NCBI RefSeq assembly: GCF_028583425.1
Contig: NC_072801.1
Coordinates: 57,675,766-57,739,765 of the forward strand
Direction: 5' to 3'
Length of the DNA stretch: 64,000 bases
Source: Eublepharis macularius
Taxonomy: Eukaryota; Chordata; Lepidosauria; Squamata; Eublepharidae
Below, one piece after another: positions 33,560-44,961 of this stretch (positions are counted from its first letter, which is position 1; the number at the start of each line of letters is the position of its first letter). Below the pieces are notes generated by a model. That model worked only from the letters and a program-made list of their open reading frames with translations. It was not told the DNA's origin and did not search any database. The position numbers were made by a program, and so were the translations under genes.

Positions 33560-33812
33560 AGAGCCTGTGTAGTGTAGTGATTAGAATGCCACACTAGGAT
33601 CTGGGAGACCCAGGTTCAAATCCCCGCTCTGCCATGGGAGCTTGCTGGGTGATGTTGGGCCTGCCATGTTGGGCCTGCCGCATACTCTCTGCCTAACCTA
33701 CCTCACAGAGTTGCTGTGAGAGGGGAAAATGGAGGAAAGGAGAATGATATAAGCTGCTGTAAGTTTCCATTGGGAAGAAAGATGGGGTACAAATAGCTAA
33801 ATAAAATAAAAT
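33560..33812 (+). mobile_element. tRNA-derived SINE
   Basis: The A box TGTGTAGTGTAGTGATTAG and B box GGTTCAAATCC are clear. A short internal duplication of GTTGGGCCTGCC lies at 33655-33680, and the tail ends in AAATAAAATAAAATAA. Confidence 0.85.
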
Positions 33813-34555
33813 AATAAGGTAAAAGAACTGGGAGATCTGACTGCAGATGTCCAACATTTGGCCTGAAGACAAGTTCTTGTCCTCTTCAGCATCTCCATTT
33901 GGAGTATGGGGGTCATAACACTGCCCAGCTTCACAATGTTGTTTGTAAGGATTTCTGAGAATTACACAGTCCTTTGGGGACTCTGAAAGGCTGAATAAAT
34001 ACTGTAATTATGATCTAGGTTTTTTTTTTCTTTTTAAGCTTTCTCCCCATGTCTATGCTGAGTTTCCAGCTAGAAGCAAATACAAAAATCTTGGAAAGTT
34101 TGTGTTGATTATGTATGTGTGTGATAGTGTTCACCATGATGAGGGGAGGGGATAGAGGCAAAACTGTGTATCCCTTCACCATCACAGGATGGAACATTAG
34201 TACACATTTAGCAACACAAACACAAGTGTGTTTATTTGGACAATAGGTCTGGATTATTCCACTGAGCTAACTTCACCGGCAGGGCTTCTCCTTTTTCTCA
34301 GTTCTCAAATTTCTCAAAGAATCATAATTTCTTAAGAGGTGCTGGGGCTTCCCAGCCATAGCGGAAGGAGCTGAGAAGGCCCTGCTTGGAACTTCCTGCA
34401 CTGTACTGAAAGCCACTGGATCCCTCTTCAGATTTTGGCACTCCAACAGCACGTAATAGGAGCACTTGCTGTGCATCATCCTGCTGAAATGCGCAGTTGC
34501 CATTGTGTGTGAACGAGGCAGCGTGCATATTTTCCACGTGGACGTGCAACTTGGG
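33813..34555. other. intergenic, nothing recognised
   Basis: About 740 bases without a recognisable gene or repeat. Confidence 0.45.
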
Positions 34556-34655
34556 TGTTTATACACATGAAGCTGCCTTTTACTGAATCAGACTATTGTT
34601 CCTCCAAAGTCAGTATTGCTGGCTCAGATTGGCAGCTGCTCTCTAGAGTGAAGGC
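34556..34655 (-). mobile_element. SINE 3' part, second type
   Basis: The plus strand reads TGAAGCTGCCTTTTACTGAA and TCAGTATTGCTGGCTCAGA, the complement of the 3' region of the second SINE type. Confidence 0.55.
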
Positions 34656-34667
34656 CAATCATGTCAC

Positions 34668-34786
34668 CAGGGCTTTTTTTCAGCGGGAATGGGGTGGAAC
34701 GGAGTTCCGGAACCTCTTGAAAATGGTCACATGGCTGGTGGCCCTGCCCCCTGCTCTCCAGACAGAGGGGAGTTTAGATCGCCCTC
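34668..34786. mobile_element. half copy of the CAGGGCTTTTTT hairpin element
   Basis: Only one arm is present, from CAGGGCTTTTTTTCAGC to GAGGGGAGTTTAGATCG. It is followed at 34790-34870 by a piece related to the palindrome at 40164-40406. Confidence 0.8.
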
Positions 34787-35164
34787 TTGTATCCTCAGCT
34801 GTATCACCAGAGGTTAGCCATGCTAGTCTGTTGCAGCAAAAACATGAAGCTTGTAACACTTTAAGGACTAACAGTTTTTTAATTCTAGCTTAAGATTTTG
34901 TGCAATAGAGTCCACTTTGTCAGCTGCCTAATGTGTGAGGGCTCTTGTGGTTGGGCATGCAGAACAAGATGTGGAGTGTCCTGAAATTGCATTGTATGTT
35001 ACCAGATTGAGGGAGGGGTATGAAAACAGGCCCCAGGGCTAAAATCTTAACTCTGATTAAATTCTGCAGGGTGGGGTGGGTCCAGAACTAGAGCCTAGAA
35101 GTTTTTAATGGGTCCAGAGAGACAGAAGCTAGCATTCCTTCTGGTAGGTTAATGGACAGATCCC

Positions 35165-35700
35165 ACTGCAAACAGCTCCTATTTGTTTGTTTGTTTGTTT
35201 GTTTGTTTGTTTAGGTCATTTGTATTCTGCCTTTCTCACTGAGACTCAAGGCGGATTACATAGTGTGAGATTAGTACAATCAGTGGCAAGGACAGGGGCA
35301 GGCATTTCCATACAGTGTCAAGAACATTTCCATAAACAATGTCATAGGGTAAATGAATACAAGTTTACAAAGACATAGTATTAGCAAGGATCCAATATGG
35401 GGTTGAAGAATTGCTGAAACAGAATATAATCAATTCTAGGACTTACATTAAACAACATGAAGCACAGGTAGTATAGTACATGTTTAAAGCAACAGATAAT
35501 ATATAAGGCAACATAATGGTGAAATCTATGGTTCCTAACTCGTTAGCGAAACATCTGGGACCCCTTTCCTACAGTACCGCCCTCTTAGCTGAGAAAAAAA
35601 CAGACTCTCCACCCCACCAACATACTTAACATATCAATGGGGGAGACATTTGACTGCTGTGGCACATCTAATTTGGCCCTAAGATAGCTTTTAAAAAGTA
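35165..35700 (-). mobile_element. LINE 3' region, CR1/L2-like
   Basis: On the plus strand it starts with about eight GTTT units (35182-35213), then CTGCCTTTCTCACTGAGACT and AAGGCGGATTACATAG, and continues to about 35700. It matches the LINE at 45363-45962 in text and orientation. Confidence 0.65.
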
Positions 35701-35948
35701 GCAAAGAGAAAGAGGGAAGCAGCTCTGTCCCTTGCTCTTTGGCAAGAGACCTGAAAGCGAAAATAACAAGAACATCCAGGCAGGATTTTTTTCCTGGTCA
35801 GCTGGCAACTCTAAACCGAGGTGGACTTCAGAGGCACGTTGCTCACCACTTTCGAGCCTTCCTCCGAGGACAGAATCTCTTTGGGTCAAAGAAAGGCTTC
35901 AAATGTGGTGGCAGGATACAAGTCATTGTGTGTTTGCAAGCTCTTGAT

Positions 35949-36687
35949 CAAGGATCTCCAGCATGGTGCCCATGGGCACTGGTACCTACCAAGTGTTTTT
36001 AGAAAATGGGCGGGGCCAGGTGGGGCTTTTGCCTAGTAGGGCTTCTGTTTGGCCATTGGAGATTTGATTAGCTGTGCATATTTTTTAAAATGTTGCTTTG
36101 GCAGCAGCTGCCACCACAAGATGAGGATCTTCACTGTGTGATTGAAGGTAAGCTAAGGCAGCCATTTTGTGTCTGAGTCTGCCTTCTGCAGCTAGGGTTG
36201 CCAGATGTCTGGTTTTCACCCAGACTGTCTGGGTTTTTTTAGGACTGTCCCGGGGAAACATAGTTGAAATACCGGAAACCTGTCCACCTGGTCTCCTGCA
36301 CACTGCTGGAGGAGTGAGCAGCCAGCCTGCCCACCCACCCTCCTGCACACCACCACTACTGGGGGAGTGAGCAGCCAGCCTGCCTGCCCTCCTGAATGGT
36401 GCTGCCTGGGAGTGGGTGGTCACCTGCCCATCCACCTGCCCTGAACATGAGGCAGATGGGATAACATCACTCCAGTAGTGAAGTCATTGCACTGGGGCTG
36501 GGAGCTCACACATGCAAATAATGCTTATAAGAGGTGAATGCCACCCCGAGGTCCAGTATTTCTCCAAACTCCAGCTGGCAATCCTATCTGCAGCAGCCAT
36601 TTTGTGGCAGCCATTTTTGGGTGCTCCCACCACCCTGTATCAGAATTCCAAAGGTACCTTCAGGATGAAAAATGTTGGGGACCTCTG
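35949..36687 (+). mobile_element. hAT-type element, CAGGGGTC-like termini, interrupted
   Basis: The left end CAAGGATCTCCAGCATGGTG and the right end AATGTTGGGGACCTCTG are inverted relatives of the widespread hAT terminus CAGGGGTCTCCAAC. The flanks CTCTTGAT and CTCTAGAC agree at six of eight positions. A second hAT element sits inside at 36193-36586. Confidence 0.75.
36193..36586 (+). mobile_element. 394-base hAT element inside another hAT element
   Basis: The termini TAGGGTTGCCAG and CTGGCAATCCTA are flanked by the perfect 8-base duplication TCTGCAGC (36185-36192, 36587-36594). The body (GATGTCTGGTTTTCACCC) defines a longer subfamily also present at 39194-39579. Confidence 0.93.
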
Positions 36688-37139
36688 CTCTAGACTGAAG
36701 AATAATACCTCTTGTTTCCTTCCTTACCTTCAGTTTTCAGTCATCCCCTGACATTCCTCTCATGTTCAACTGGCCTCTCTTATCTCTCCAGTCTCTCATC
36801 ACTGTCAAATTTCATATTTCGATTTAATTGGGGACAGGACTCAATAAACCATCTATGGTGGTGGGGGGTTGTTTTGTTTTTTGCCTGCCTGGAACTGCTG
36901 AATCAAGGAGATCATAGGGATGTACATAGACGGGTGATCTCCTTTCCTCCCCTTCACAATAATGTTAGTGAGTAGGCTTTCCAGTTGCCTGCTGGTAGCA
37001 AGTGATCTCCCACAGGGTTGCTCCATTGCCTTGGTGGGAGGTGGCAAGACCCCTGGAGATCCCCTGCCACTGGCTGGTAACCCAGGAAATCACGAAATAG
37101 GTGCACTCCTGGTGGGACACAACAATGTCACTTCCGAAG

Positions 37140-37147
37140 TGACGTCA
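37140..37147. promoter_or_regulatory. CRE octamer inside a repeat
   Basis: TGACGTCA is the full cAMP-response-element palindrome. It arises inside the hAT element's own inverted text, so a regulatory role is only possible, not shown. Confidence 0.3.
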
Positions 37148-37290
37148 TTGCGCCAGCTGCAGGCATGCTGCTGCTCTTTGCTGGGGCCAATTTTGGCCCT
37201 GAATGGGCTGAACTTGTCTCGTGCAAAGCACGGGAACATGTCTGTAGCTGGTGTGATGATATCACTTCCTGGAAGTGATATCATCACACA

Positions 37291-37554
37291 AATAATGATA
37301 ATATAATAATAATATTTGATTTATATACAGCCCTTCAGGACAACTTAACACCCACTCAGTGTGGTTCACAAAGTATGTCATTATTATCCCCACAACAACA
37401 AACACCCTGTGAGGTGGGTGGGGCTGAGAGAGCTCCTAGAAGCTGTGACTGACCCAAGGTCACCCAGCTGGCTTCAAGTGGAGGAATGGGGAATCAAACC
37501 CGGTTCTCCAGATTAGAGTCCCGCACTCTTAACCACTACACCAAACTGGCTCTG
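37291..37554 (-). mobile_element. tRNA-derived SINE, tail type II
   Basis: The plus strand begins with an AATAATAATATT-rich tail and TTTATATACAGCCCTTCAGG and ends CACTACACCAAACTGGC. It is inserted in the hAT element at 36973-37670 and is therefore younger. Confidence 0.88.
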
Positions 37555-37671
37555 TCATGAGTGCATGTGTGCTTGGTGCACACGCATGTGAAAACAACCA
37601 GGCCAAGGAACAAGGTAAGTACTAGGTCCCCCCCCTCCCTTTGAGAGGGTATAGGGATCTAGCAACCCTAT

Positions 37672-37780
37672 TAGTGAGAAAAGTTAGGTTGAGAGAAAAT
37701 GACTGGCCCAAGGTCACTGAGGGGTGGATCTTCATGGCCCAAACAGGGATCTGAACCCAGTTCAATTCTAGCACTCCAGT
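37672..37780 (-). mobile_element. SINE fragment
   Basis: The plus strand shows GACTGGCCCAAGGTCACTG and GATCTGAACCCAG, the complement of a SINE middle. The hAT element at 37781 interrupts it. Confidence 0.6.
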
Positions 37781-37950
37781 TAGGGTGGCCAGTCTACAGG
37801 TAAGGCCTTGAGTTCTCCTGGAATTACAACTGATATCCAGATGACACAGATCAGCTCCTCTGGAGGAAACGGCAGTTTCAGAGGATAGACTCCCCTCCCC
37901 AAACTCCACCATTCCCAGGCATTGCGCCCAAGCTGGAATTGGCAACTCTA
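37781..37950 (+). mobile_element. short hAT element, TAGGGTTGCCAG family
   Basis: The ends are TAGGGTGGCCAG and TTGGCAACTCTA. ACTCCAGT on the left and ACTCCATC just past the right end agree at six of eight positions. Confidence 0.8.
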
Positions 37951-38017
37951 AGACTCCATCTACTGTTGAACACCAGTCAAGCACCTGTCCAGTTACCACA
38001 CACAACCACATTTGCAC

Positions 38018-38130
38018 TACAGTTGCCAACCTCCAGGTGGGGCCTGGAGTTCTCCTGAGATTACAACTCATCTCCAGACTACAGAGATCAGTTCCCTAGA
38101 AGAAAATGGGTGCTTTGGAGGTGGGTTGTT
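38018..38130 (+). mobile_element. left half of a short hAT element
   Basis: AGTTGCCAACCTCCAGGTGG and CAGAGATCAGTTCCC match the family; the right half is missing after GGAGGTGG. Confidence 0.75.
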
Positions 38131-38873
38131 AGCTTCTAAGCAGTTACCCTGTGAGTCACACTGGTCTGGATTCACTGGTCTAAATGGAGTCTCACTGATC
38201 TGAATGGCGTGTCACGCCACATAGCCAGCTGTGTTTGTCCCAACAACACACATCTTTCTGCACTAAGCACTAGGCAGCGCTCCCAGTCTAAGGGTCCTGG
38301 CATCTCCCCCTTGAATAGCCATGCCACATTCTTTCCTTTTTCCTCTTGACCTTGTGTGCCTGTCTGGCCATCCCATGTTGTCCCGGCCTGCTCTTCTTCC
38401 CCCACAAATTCACAAACATTGCACTCACCTGCTACATTCTTTTCCAGGAATGTACCTGCTGTTTGACTTTCCCACCACGAGCAGCCGATTTTTGATGGAG
38501 TAGCTGCAAGATGCTTATCCCTTCAGGGACAAACAGGGTGACCCCCTGCCCCCCATAATTCAGACCCTCACTGGAACACCCTTGTGCAGTATTTGACAGA
38601 GCGTAAATTAGAGTGTTGGGTAGTGGAAAGTTTCAAATGTTGGATGCGAGCATTGTAAGAGACAGTTTATGGTCTAGTTTGTGAAAGGTGGTGGGACACA
38701 GAAGCAAAGATGTAACCTTGGCTTGAAATCTCATTTCTGCCAGACAAGGATGAAGTTGGCTCCCAGTTCCTTACTGGCAGATCCTTCTCTGGGGACTTTT
38801 CCCTGTAAGGTGACATAGATCTGCTCTAGACCAAAGTCTGGTTTCTGGGCCAAGGGCTTCTAAGCTGGGAACT
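38131..38873. other. intergenic, nothing recognised
   Basis: About 740 bases without a recognisable gene or repeat. Confidence 0.45.
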
Positions 38874-39071
38874 TAGGGTTACCAACCTCCAAGCTGGGAC
38901 TGTAGTTCTCCTAGAATTACCCCTCATCTTCATACTACAGAGATCATTACCCTGGAGAAAATGGCAGCTCTACCATATGGTCTACCAAAGAGTCTAGGAG
39001 AAATGGAAGCCCCTCCCCAGACACTGTCCCCAAATCTCCAGGAATTTCCCAAGCCAGGGTTGGCAACCCTA
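38874..39071 (+). mobile_element. short hAT element, TAGGGTTGCCAG family
   Basis: The ends are TAGGGTTACCAACC and GGTTGGCAACCCTA. The flanks TGGGAACT and TGGGTACT match at seven of eight positions. Confidence 0.88.
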
Positions 39072-39193
39072 TGGGTACTCCCAGGAATTACAAATGGTTC
39101 CATTGATAAGATCTATTAGATGAGAAACTGGGGCAGGTGCATTTTCCAGCTACATACTGTGAAATGGGAACCAACATCAACCTCACCTCTACC

Positions 39194-39579
39194 TAAAGTT
39201 GCCAGTTAGAGTCCAGACTCCAGACTAATACTGAACCTCAGGGAGAGGTGGGGAGGCTTACTTTTTCATGTGTACAACACTTCTGAGGTGGTGTGATGAT
39301 GTTATCATGCCAGAACCACCACCACTTCCGGGTGCCACTCCTGAGCAGCGTCGCACAGCCACAGGAGGCCGGCTGGGCTGGCTGGCCTGTGCAGCTGCAG
39401 GAGACCAGCTGAGCGCTGGGGCTGACTGGCCATTTCTCCAGCCAGTGTTGTTGCATAGTTGGAGGAGGGGAGGGGAAAAGGGGAGAGGCTAAGTGTCCAG
39501 TTTTTGGGGAATGGTTTCCCCAAATAGTCCCCCCAAATACCAGACTGTCCAGGTGAAAATTGAACACCTGGCAACCCTG
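39194..39579 (-). mobile_element. 386-base hAT element, long subfamily
   Basis: It is a reverse-oriented relative of 36193-36586 (CCAGACTGTCCAGGTGAAAA near its right end). The flanks CCTCTACC and CCTGTACC match at seven of eight positions. Confidence 0.88.
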
Positions 39580-40068
39580 CCTGTACCACGAACTCACTAC
39601 TTGAGGCAAACTACTGTGGTTTCAGCCTTATCCCCTGGCTACAAGATGGAGTTCAATAACGTATCTCACAGTGCTGTTAGGTGTCCCCTCCCCACTGGAC
39701 TCACCACCGGACATTAGAGCCAAACAGTGTGTGATGCTGGAATTCTATGAGTGGAAGTCCAGACATGTTTGGCTCTACAAAGCTGTATCAAGGGAACCCT
39801 CTACGGATTGAGGCCATGTTGCTGGGGAAGTAGGCTTAACTCTTTCTTCTTAGTTCCATTTCTCTGATCTGCGGGGTAGGGGGTGGGGACAGACCATACG
39901 GGTGTTTGTATTTTTTCCTTACCAGGGCTAAAAACAGCCCAGGGGGCATTTTTTAACTGAAAAATTGCACAGGGGAGGGAATTGACCCATTTCCTGGTCT
40001 GCATTGGGAACTCTAGGGGCATATTACACTCTGGATTTCCAGTCATAGAACTAGTAATATGTGTAGTG
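39580..40068. other. intergenic, nothing recognised
   Basis: About 490 bases without a recognisable gene or repeat. Confidence 0.45.
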
Positions 40069-40520
40069 TAGAGTTGCCAACTCTGGGTTGGGACATTTCT
40101 TGAGACTGGAATAGAGCCTGGGGAGGGCAGAGTTTGGGGAGTGGAAGGAGCTAAACAGGGATGTAGATCCAGAGGAGTTAGCCATGCTAGTCTGCAGTTG
40201 CAAAATAGTAAAGGGTCAAGTAGGACCTTTAAGACTAACCAACTTTATTGTAACATAAGCTTTCGAGAGCCACAGCTCTCTTCGTCAGATGCATCTGATG
40301 AGCAGGCTGGCCAGCATCTGACAAAGAGAGCTGTGGCTCTCGAAAGCCTATGCTACAATAAAGTTGGTTAGTCTTAAAGGTGCTACTGAACTCTTTACTA
40401 TTTTGCAACAGGGATGCTACATCCACCCTTCAATACTGCCATTTTCTCCATGGGAACTGAACTCTGTATCAGTTGTAATTCCAGAGAACTCCAGACCCCA
40501 TTGAGAGGTTGGCAACCCTA
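40069..40520 (-). mobile_element. short hAT element split by a palindrome
   Basis: AGAGTTGCCAACTCTGGG starts it and GGTTGGCAACCCTA ends it. The palindromic element at 40164-40406 splits the body, which resumes with CTGCCATTTTCTCC. Confidence 0.78.
40164..40406. mobile_element. palindromic repeat, TCTTCGTCAGATGCATCTG centre
   Basis: Arms of about 100 bases (AAGACTAACCAACTTTATTG, TTTCGAGAGCCACAGCTCTC) are inverted around a TGCATC centre with a short insert. The left end TAGATCCAGAGGAGTTAG matches the copy at 54124. A 10-base direct repeat, AACAGGGATG, flanks it. That length suits LINE-type mobilisation more than hAT. Class unresolved. Confidence 0.8.
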
Positions 40521-42822
40521 CCGTACCCAGATAATATATGGGGTCATTAAAGTACTATCTAAATCCTAAATTCTGTCATCCTTCCTCCAATCCTTGGCCC
40601 TCAGTTTAATGCCCAGAAGAATTTCTCTCCTAATATTTGGGGGTGAGGGGGGGTCTTCCTTTTGTGAAACTCAGGTATGACCGAGGCTGCCATGTTTTCT
40701 GGACATAATACCAGAGAATTCTCTCTGGCAGGACACCTAGCAGAAAACGGGTTTCCACATCTACACACAGAGACCCCAGGAGTCCTTTAGCTCTGACCCT
40801 CTCTGCCCCATCCCTCCCCAGAGATCCCCAGAATGCTGGCAAGCAGGTGCAACACACATGCAAGGCCAATGGGGAGTGGACACCAAAGGACCTTTCTCCT
40901 CTTCTCTATGTGTCATTCTGGCTGCGTTCCAGCCTTCCTGTATCTTTCCGTTCTTCTCAAACCCAACTTGACCAGGTGGACTGTAAATGGGATTTATTGG
41001 TGGTTCCTGGCACTTTCCAAGCATGGAAAATTTCCTTTCAGGATGCTTTTTTCTTTCAACTGTGTCCTGGAGCCACCCCAGTTTGGAGGCCAGGAGCAGA
41101 GGTATTTTTAAGCAGCCTCAACTGTGGTAGCAGTAACAAAAACAGAGCCATTGGGAGCAACAGAGCCAAAAGAAGCAACAGGCTGGATTTCATTCCCTCA
41201 AGAAGATGACTTTGGTGTAGTGAAATGTGCAAAATCAGAGCTAACTCTCACCAGACTAGATGTGGTGGGGCATCTCTGTATCATGTATATATTGTCGTGG
41301 TTCTTTCTTGTTTTTCCAGGAAAGGAAGCATGCAGGTAAGAGGAGCTAAAGCCCATCCTGCCCCATCTTAACTTGCTATGCTCCATTATTTGACTCATCT
41401 TTCTCCCAAGCCAGCTCTGATGGTATTACTGGGCTCAGGAGGAGCAACTGCTTCTCAGTGTCCCAAGTAGGCAACACAGTGGTGAAATTGATTGGACCAT
41501 GTTGCAGTGTGGGCTAATCAACTTCACTTAAGACAGAAAGGTATATGAAAGTGTCAGGTGTCTTGAAGCATTTTCCTTTTGCGTGAAAATCTATATTTTG
41601 GTTTTTTAAATTTTAATGCAATAGTTATGCATATGGGCATGGGGATGGGGTCTCTGAACATCATTCGCATGTGCCTCCACCCTGTTAGCTGCTGCTCCCA
41701 CATCCCTCTGTGGAAGAGGCCCAGGTCTGAGTCTGGTTGGCGTCTGGAAAGTAAGCTCTCTGGGAACCCTGCATTGAATTCAAAGGTTCCGTTTTGCTAA
41801 TGGTGGAGCTTTCCATTGCCGGACCACGCTTCTTCCCCTGGAGAAAGCCTTCTTGGACCAGAGGAAGACTCCAACATTAATGGGATAGCACCTTTGTATC
41901 CAACAATGGCCTTGAATGCCAAAGAAACAAGGCAAGGAAATACCGATGTATGCCATATCTACATAAAATACAGCTTCGATTTCTTTTTCAGAGGGTCTTC
42001 TTTTGTTTTTGATTGTTGTTTAAAATTGAATTGCAAGGGAAAGAGGAGAGTGGTTATCTGTGCATCCCCCTCCATCCTCACTTTGCCCTCTGTCCACTCT
42101 GGTGACCACCATTCCTCCCCACGCACCAATACCATTTGGATAAGCCCCCATGTAGCCGCCCTGATTTAAGGAACAGTTCATAGACCAGGAATGTTGACGT
42201 GCCTTTTGAAAGCCAAGAAAGACGGAAAAGGGCTGTGTGTGCGTTGGCCTCAGAATCCATATGGAGGTCGTGCTTATTGGGGAAGGGGGCAAACTGCATG
42301 CCAGGAAGCAGGATGGGTCACAGCCCGAGGTCAGCAAAGACCAGAGAGAAGGAAAAAAGAAGCAAAAACTCAGTGCCCAGCCCAGCCGGTCTACAGTGGG
42401 AATGAAGGATCTCCATGTGTCTCATGTCTTTGAAGCATTTCAGATGCAGATAATTTCAGTGATCCATACAACAATCCTGCAAGATAGGCCAGTGCTATCT
42501 CTGTGGCTGCTTCAAGCACAGGGATTATTTTCTCCCTACAAGAAGAGCAAGAAGCCCCTGCCTTTAAGGAGGAATGTCCACATGATGTCATGCTCTTTCG
42601 GCAGTTTCCCACTTTAAAGCAGATCAAAAATAAACCTACTTTGATCCAATTAGTGGCTGTAGGGGAGCATCCATGGTTCATGTGAGCACTTTATCCATTG
42701 CCACTATGGGCTTTAGGGCATCCCAGCACAACAAAGACGTGTCTGTTTTTCTCCACTGTTGGAATAGGGAGAAGAGGGGATACGGGAGCAGCAGCAGTGA
42801 GTGGAGTGGGGATGGGATGTGT
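40521..42822. other. intergenic, nothing recognised
   Basis: About 2.3 kb, the longest repeat-poor stretch between the claudin-9-like and elastin-like genes. Several frames of 90-126 codons overlap on both strands without recognisable motifs. Conserved non-coding DNA cannot be excluded. Confidence 0.4.
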
Positions 42823-43060
42823 TAGGGTTGCCAGCTTCAGGTTGGGAAACTCCTGGAGATTTCAAGGTATTTGGGGTGGAGTTTTAGAGACTCAGACACG
42901 GCGAGACCTATCGCTTCTGTGTTGCACTGGAAATGACATCATTTTCTAGCAACATGGGAACATACATGCACTTTGCATGTGCGGAAGAAGGTGAGTATCT
43001 GCCACTTCCAGTGCCCCTCACTGTCCTCCAGTTTGCCCTTAGGAGGACCTGGCAACCCTT
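42823..43060. mobile_element. hAT element, TAGGGTTGCCAG family, variant core
   Basis: The ends are TAGGGTTGCCAGC and CCTGGCAACCCTT, and the core carries GAAATGACATCATTTTC. The flanks do not match, so the copy is old. Confidence 0.7.
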
Positions 43061-43065
43061 GTGGG

Positions 43066-43130
43066 GTGGCATGATTTAGGCTGCTTCGGGAGAATAAGGC
43101 ATGGTATAAATGAAGTAAATAAATAAATAT
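43066..43130 (+). mobile_element. SINE 3' tail
   Basis: GGCATGGTATAAATGAAG followed by TAAATAAATAAAT is the common SINE tail. Confidence 0.6.
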
Positions 43131-43239
43131 TCCAGATATGATATCGCGCAAAACTCACGTGAGAAAACGCGATCTTCCGTGTTTTTTTCCGGCATGTTCC
43201 GCAACGTCCCGGCTTCAGGTAAGCCGTGCAGAATCAGCC
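43131..43239. mobile_element. partial hairpin element, GGCTGTTTCCACAC family
   Basis: The right end TAAGCCGTGCAGAATCAGCC and the interior GATATCGCGCAAAACTC match 33109-33286; the left arm is mostly missing. Confidence 0.6.
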
Positions 43240-44529
43240 ATGCTGTTAAAGTATCAAAGGGAGTAATTTTCCTCTCCCTCTATTTTTCCTTTTGACCATT
43301 TCTCAGCTGCCCTCAACTTCCTGTGCTTCCTAAAGGGCACTGAGCATGCTCATTCATCAAGTGTCATTTTGTGGGGCCGTCTTTTTTTTTAAAAGGCTAG
43401 ACAGTCTTCTGTTGGGAATGGTCTAGTTTTGGATTTCTCAGGCAGCAGGCGGCCTAGGTGGCCTATAAGCTTTCTCTAGGCCTCTAGTCTTTTTCTGCCC
43501 ACCAACCAAACCCCGTGTGTCATCTGTCAGCAGCCCCCAAAATTTCACTGTACTATGGATCGGCACAGGACTATCTTTAGCATAAGAATATGTGTTCTGG
43601 CTGCTTCTGTTTTTCTGTCATCCCTATATGCTGGACGGGGGCTTCAGAGTGGCTTCCCTCAGGCCCTGAGCAACAGCGCAGCCATTCAGAAGTGGCGTTG
43701 AAAATGGGTAACTTGCAAACCCATTCAGTGTTGCCTTCCACAATTAAGTGTTCCTGCCTCTCCCAATCTCCCAGTCTTGCAGTGTGGATTTGAGGCAACA
43801 CCATGAACAAGAGCTGGCAGGGAGCCCTTGATTAACGGCTGTCACAGCAACCAGACAGTTTAAACATACTTGGGACCTGGGAAGGGGGAGAAATAAAGGG
43901 GGGAATGACACAGCTGGCTGGATATGAGTTTTCCAAACAGGCAGGCGGTTGCATTACAGCTTAGGGATGGACGCCAAGCGGTTGTTTATCTTGGATGAGG
44001 ATGGCAGGTTTTGCAAATGACCCTACAGAGCAGCTTTGAAGACCACAGGGCAGGTAGAATTAGCTCAGTCACTCTTTTTTAATGTCCCAAAGGTTCATGT
44101 TTGTAGGAGCTTTGCAACAGACAGGAGTTCAACAGATGAAGCATTTCTAGCAGGGCTGTGGCATGATGATAGGGCAAGCTGCACCTGTTGGATTTTTCCT
44201 ACTACTAAAGTATATATTATTTTCCATCGTTTTATCTTCTTGTGCTTTTAAAAAGTTTCATTGTTGTTCCTGTAGATTGTTTTAGCGCTGTTTTACTGCT
44301 GCTGGTTTTACTGGTTCTGAATTTGTTGAATGACCGTGCACCTCAAAAGCCTAAAATAACATGTGAATTTCAGTCTGTTGCGCTGCTCAGAAGCCCTGCC
44401 AGACAAGAAGGTGGCTTGTTGGTCTAGGGGGGTCTGATTCCTGCTTTGGAGACAAGAGGTCATGAATTCAGTTCCCAAGTGAGCTGGTTCCGGCAGAGAA
44501 AGAGGTGCTGTATCTTTAGAAAGCTTAAA
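43240..44529. other. intergenic, nothing recognised
   Basis: About 1.3 kb without a recognisable gene or repeat. Confidence 0.45.
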
Positions 44530-44961
44530 GTACTGCATAGTGGTTAGAGTGTTGGGCTAGGATCTGAGAAACAAACCTTCCCCACACTGGGATGGATCCT
44601 GCCACCCTGCAAGGAGCCTTCCTCAAACCTAAGGAGCCTTCTTCCAACTTAAGTGTCACTTCCTCCAACTTTTCTCAATGAAGAGGTAGGATAGTGTTGG
44701 ATCGACCTCTCACTCAGTCATGGAAGCTCACAGAGTAACCCTGAGCCAGTCACTGGGGGGAATCCTTATGCAATGGCAGAAGAGCCATTTAGGTTGGAAG
44801 AAGGCTACTTCGAGGGTGCTTGGATCCACCCACACACTCTCAGCCTAACCTGCCACACAGGTTTGACATTGTGAGGAGAAGACGGAGGAGAGAAGAACAA
44901 TGTCGTAAGCTAATTTGGATCTCCATTGGGGAGAAAAAGAGGGTATAAATATCTGAATACA
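44530..44961 (+). mobile_element. tRNA-derived SINE with internal inserts
   Basis: The head TGCATAGTGGTTAGAGTG and the 3' part GATCTCCATTGGGGAGAAAA are clear. Two stretches (near 44570-44700 and 44755-44825) do not belong; both contain AAGGAGCCTT or AAGAAGGCTACTT-like text. Confidence 0.65.

Larger units (their letters stand above)
36973..37670. mobile_element. hAT element with TGACGTCA-type core, split by a SINE
   Basis: It runs from TAGGCTTTCCAG to CTAGCAACCCTA and is flanked by the perfect 8-base duplication TTAGTGAG (36965-36972, 37671-37678). The core has GTCACTTCC...GGAAGTGAC palindromes. A SINE occupies 37291-37554. Confidence 0.88.
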
